Below, in pieces: positions 7,193 to 8,305 of a stretch of DNA of 8,305 bases; position 1 is the stretch's first letter; each line of letters begins with the position of its first letter. The notes under the pieces are model-generated. The model worked only from the letters and a program-made list of their open reading frames with translations. It was not told the DNA's origin and did not search any database. Origin of the DNA: Sediminibacterium sp. (GTDB taxonomy: Bacteria > Bacteroidota > Bacteroidia > Chitinophagales > Chitinophagaceae); NCBI GenBank assembly GCA_030158535.1, contig JAOASV010000127.1, forward strand, positions 1-8,305, given 5' to 3'. A program made the position numbers and the translations under genes.

Positions 7193-7582
7193 TTAACGTT
7201 TGCTGAACTGATAGCTTCTACGTGCTTTCTTGTGACCGAATTTCTTACGTTCAACACTACGTGGATCACGCTTCAATTGACCAGCTGCTTTTAAAGTAGG
7301 GCGGAATTCAGGATTCATCTCTAATAAAGCACGAGCGATACCAAGCTTTGCAGCTTCGGCTTGACCTTTAAGGCCACCACCTTGTGCGTTAATTACGATG
7401 TCAAATTTACCTTCCACTTCTGCAGTTTTTAAAGGCGCTTCTACTTGATTTTGCAAGTAAACAAGTGGGAAATAAGCTTTATAGTCTTTGTCGTTTACAG
7501 TGATCTTACCTTCACCCTTGCTAATAAATACACGGGTTACAGCTTCTTTACGGCGACCAACTGCGTTTTTTTGTTTTTCCAT
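7193..7582 (-). CDS. rpsI: 30S ribosomal protein S9
   Basis: A 129-residue S9 (uS9), standard length. It starts near the conserved AVGRRKEAVTRVF (residues 7-19), contains the family signature GGGLKGQAEAAKLGIARAL (68-86), and ends in the basic RDPRSVERKKFGHKKARR (105-122) and the invariant SKR terminus (127-129). That tail reaches the P-site tRNA anticodon loop. The gene lies 30 bp after rplM, the near-universal bacterial L13-S9 pair, and 36 bp before rpsB. The ATG at 7580-7582 is preceded by an A-rich leader without a Shine-Dalgarno sequence. An overlapping minus-strand frame around 7009-7269 is a shadow of rpsI and rpsB. Confidence 0.98.
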   Translation of the reverse strand: MEKQKNAVGRRKEAVTRVFISKGEGKITVNDKDYKAYFPLVYLQNQVEAPLKTAEVEGKFDIVINAQGGGLKGQAEAAKLGIARALLEMNPEFRPTLKAAGQLKRDPRSVERKKFGHKKARRSYQFSKR

Positions 7583-7612
7583 TTATGTTGGAATTAATGT
7601 TTTGTAATTGGT

Positions 7613-8056
7613 TTAGAATGTAAGTTCTTTTGGTTGCTGTGCGCTATGTTGATGAGCAGCACCTGCATAAACAAATAACTTTTTGATCATCTTGCGACCT
7701 AAACGGTTTTTAGGTAACATACCTTTTACCGCTCTTTCCATAATTACTTCTGGACGACGCTTGATTAAATCTTCTGCAGCTTCTTCTTTTTTACCACCTG
7801 GGTAGCCAGAGAAGTTGATGTATTGTTTGTCATGAAATTTGTTTCCTGTGAAAACAACTTTTTCGCAGTTAATCACAATAACATAATCGCCACAGTCTAC
7901 GTGTGGAGTGTAATACGCTTTGTTCTTACCACGAAGAACAGCCGCGATTTTTGATGCAATACGTCCTACGGTTTGATTAGTACCGTCAACCACATACCAG
8001 TTGTGCTGTACGGTAGCCGCGTTTGCATGCTTGGTGGTGAAATGAAGTTTACTCAT
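7613..8056 (-). CDS. rplM: 50S ribosomal protein L13
   Basis: A 147-residue L13 (uL13). Conserved features are WYVVDGTNQTVGRIASKIA (residues 20-38), LRGKNKAYYTPHVDCGDYVI (41-60), FTGNKFHDKQYINFSGYPGG (69-88) and the signature KGMLPKNRLGR (111-121). L13 is an early-assembly protein of the large subunit. The frame can be extended to a GTG at 8167, adding 37 residues. I reject this because the extra part has no L13 character and would run through the promoter at 8109-8139. The ATG at 8054-8056 gives MSKLHFTTKH and close to the E. coli length of 142. It heads the rplM-rpsI-rpsB-tsf unit. As in its neighbours, the base context before the ATG is A/T-rich (ACCAAATATT) with no Shine-Dalgarno. Confidence 0.97.
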   Translation of the reverse strand: MSKLHFTTKHANAATVQHNWYVVDGTNQTVGRIASKIAAVLRGKNKAYYTPHVDCGDYVIVINCEKVVFTGNKFHDKQYINFSGYPGGKKEEAAEDLIKRRPEVIMERAVKGMLPKNRLGRKMIKKLFVYAGAAHQHSAQQPKELTF

Positions 8057-8073
8057 AATATTTGGTTTTAATG

Positions 8074-8096
8074 AACCCAGCGCTATCCCGCTGGTT
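8074..8096 (-). promoter_or_regulatory. Leader hairpin in the rplM 5' UTR
   Basis: The minus-strand leader contains AACCAGCG, loop GGATAG, CGCTGG, a bulged G, then TT: a 6-bp GC-rich stem extended by two A-T pairs across a one-base bulge. It sits 17 nt before the rplM ATG and just after the predicted transcription start, in otherwise A/T-rich sequence. Ribosomal-protein operons are often controlled by the encoded protein binding such leader structures, so an L13 (or S9/S2) autoregulatory site is a reasonable idea. It is not followed by a T-run, so it is not a terminator. Confidence 0.45.
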
Positions 8097-8108
8097 TTAA
8101 ATGGACGG

Positions 8109-8139
8109 CAAAGGTGAGGCAGCAGAAGGGATTTACCAA
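8109..8139 (-). promoter_or_regulatory. Promoter of the rplM-rpsI-rpsB-tsf operon
   Basis: On the minus strand, TTG (8137-8139), a 20-nt spacer, then CACCTTTG (8109-8116). This matches the Bacteroidetes sigma-ABfr promoter (TTG about 20 nt before TAnnTTTG) in all positions except the first T of the -7 box. Transcription would start about 5-8 nt downstream, near 8102, giving a leader of roughly 45 nt that includes the 8074-8096 hairpin. Its position also argues for the rplM start at 8056. Confidence 0.65.
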
Positions 8140-8170
8140 GTATTTTGGGGTTTATTTTTACGCGCACCTT

Positions 8171-8268
8171 TATAAGTAATTGATTTTCAATGATAAATTT
8201 GAATAATTAAATTATTCATCAAAATAGATATTGATTATCAATAACTTATGTAATAATTATTACTTATA
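8171..8268. repeat. AT-rich imperfect palindrome cluster upstream of the rplM promoter
   Basis: Positions 8172-8191 and the reverse complement of 8230-8249 agree at 17 of 20 bases (ATAAGTAATTGATTTTCAAT against ATAAGTTATTGATAATCAAT). The centre is near a perfect 8-bp dyad GAATAATTAAATTATTC (8201-8217). Each arm is itself partly palindromic (ATTGA-TTT-TCAAT at 8179-8191; TATTGAT-T-ATCAATA at 8229-8243). A further perfect 14-bp palindrome, GTAATAATTATTAC, lies at 8250-8263, and TATAAGTAAT (8171-8180) recurs inverted at 8259-8268. No open reading frame of note is present. It could be a protein-binding region, an A/T-rich UP-like element, or the end of an upstream unit. High AT content raises the chance of incidental dyads, but 17/20 over two arms is more than I would expect by chance. 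Confidence 0.5.
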
Positions 8269-8305
8269 TTTCATTTAAATTATTATAAGATACGGATGAA
8301 GCTCT

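Noticed and set aside
7009..7269. Minus-strand reading frame of 86 codons across the rpsI-rpsB junction
   Set aside because: It is out of frame with both and entirely covered by rpsI, the short gap and rpsB; the translation has no recognisable features.
8057..8167. A 37-residue N-terminal extension of L13 from a GTG at 8167
   Set aside because: The extra residues have no L13 similarity, and the segment contains the TTG-N20-CACCTTTG promoter and the leader hairpin; the ATG at 8056 gives the normal length.
8296..8305. ATG AAG CTC at the right edge, a possible plus-strand gene start
   Set aside because: Only three codons are visible and no promoter match precedes it; cannot be supported from this window.

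Overview
The window looks like ordinary chromosomal core sequence from a member of the Bacteroidota, most likely of the Chitinophagia/Sphingobacteriia type; genus is not resolvable by eye. Four things point there: the gene order rplM-rpsI-rpsB-tsf-pyrH; start codons preceded by A/T-rich leaders without Shine-Dalgarno sequences; promoter-like elements of the Bacteroidetes form (TTG about 20 nt upstream of TAnnTTTG); and a DUF2911 protein and a bacterial deoxyhypusine-synthase homologue.

Left part (1-2040). The 5' part of a deoxyhypusine-synthase-family gene runs leftwards off the edge (1-230). Divergent from it is a rightward pair: a secreted DUF2911 protein (295-882) and, 18 bp later, a PLP-dependent trans-sulfuration enzyme of the cystathionine gamma-synthase/gamma-lyase family (901-2040).

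Right part (2046-8056), all on the minus strand and read from high to low coordinates: rplM (L13), rpsI (S9), rpsB (S2), tsf (EF-Ts), a strong intrinsic terminator, pyrH (UMP kinase), a TolC-family outer-membrane efflux protein, and a class I/II aminotransferase resembling methionine aminotransferase. The aminotransferase ends only 5 bp from the end of the cystathionine gamma-synthase-like gene, so the two converge tail to tail. rplM is preceded by a good promoter (8109-8139) and a small leader hairpin. The rpsB-tsf gap carries a perfect 11-bp stem followed by a short U-run, a possible attenuator. Upstream of the rplM promoter is a very AT-rich stretch containing a roughly 78-bp imperfect palindrome.

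How the genes relate: rplM-rpsI-rpsB-tsf form a translation operon. pyrH (pyrimidine nucleotide supply) follows it but is set apart by the terminator, and probably heads a second unit with tolC and the aminotransferase. The two PLP enzymes and the deoxyhypusine-synthase homologue all touch methionine/sulfur or polyamine metabolism, but they lie in different transcription units and a functional link is only a guess. I see no mobile element, CRISPR array, tRNA, rRNA, broken gene or clearly undescribed system. The non-coding structures around the ribosomal operon are the most interesting items.
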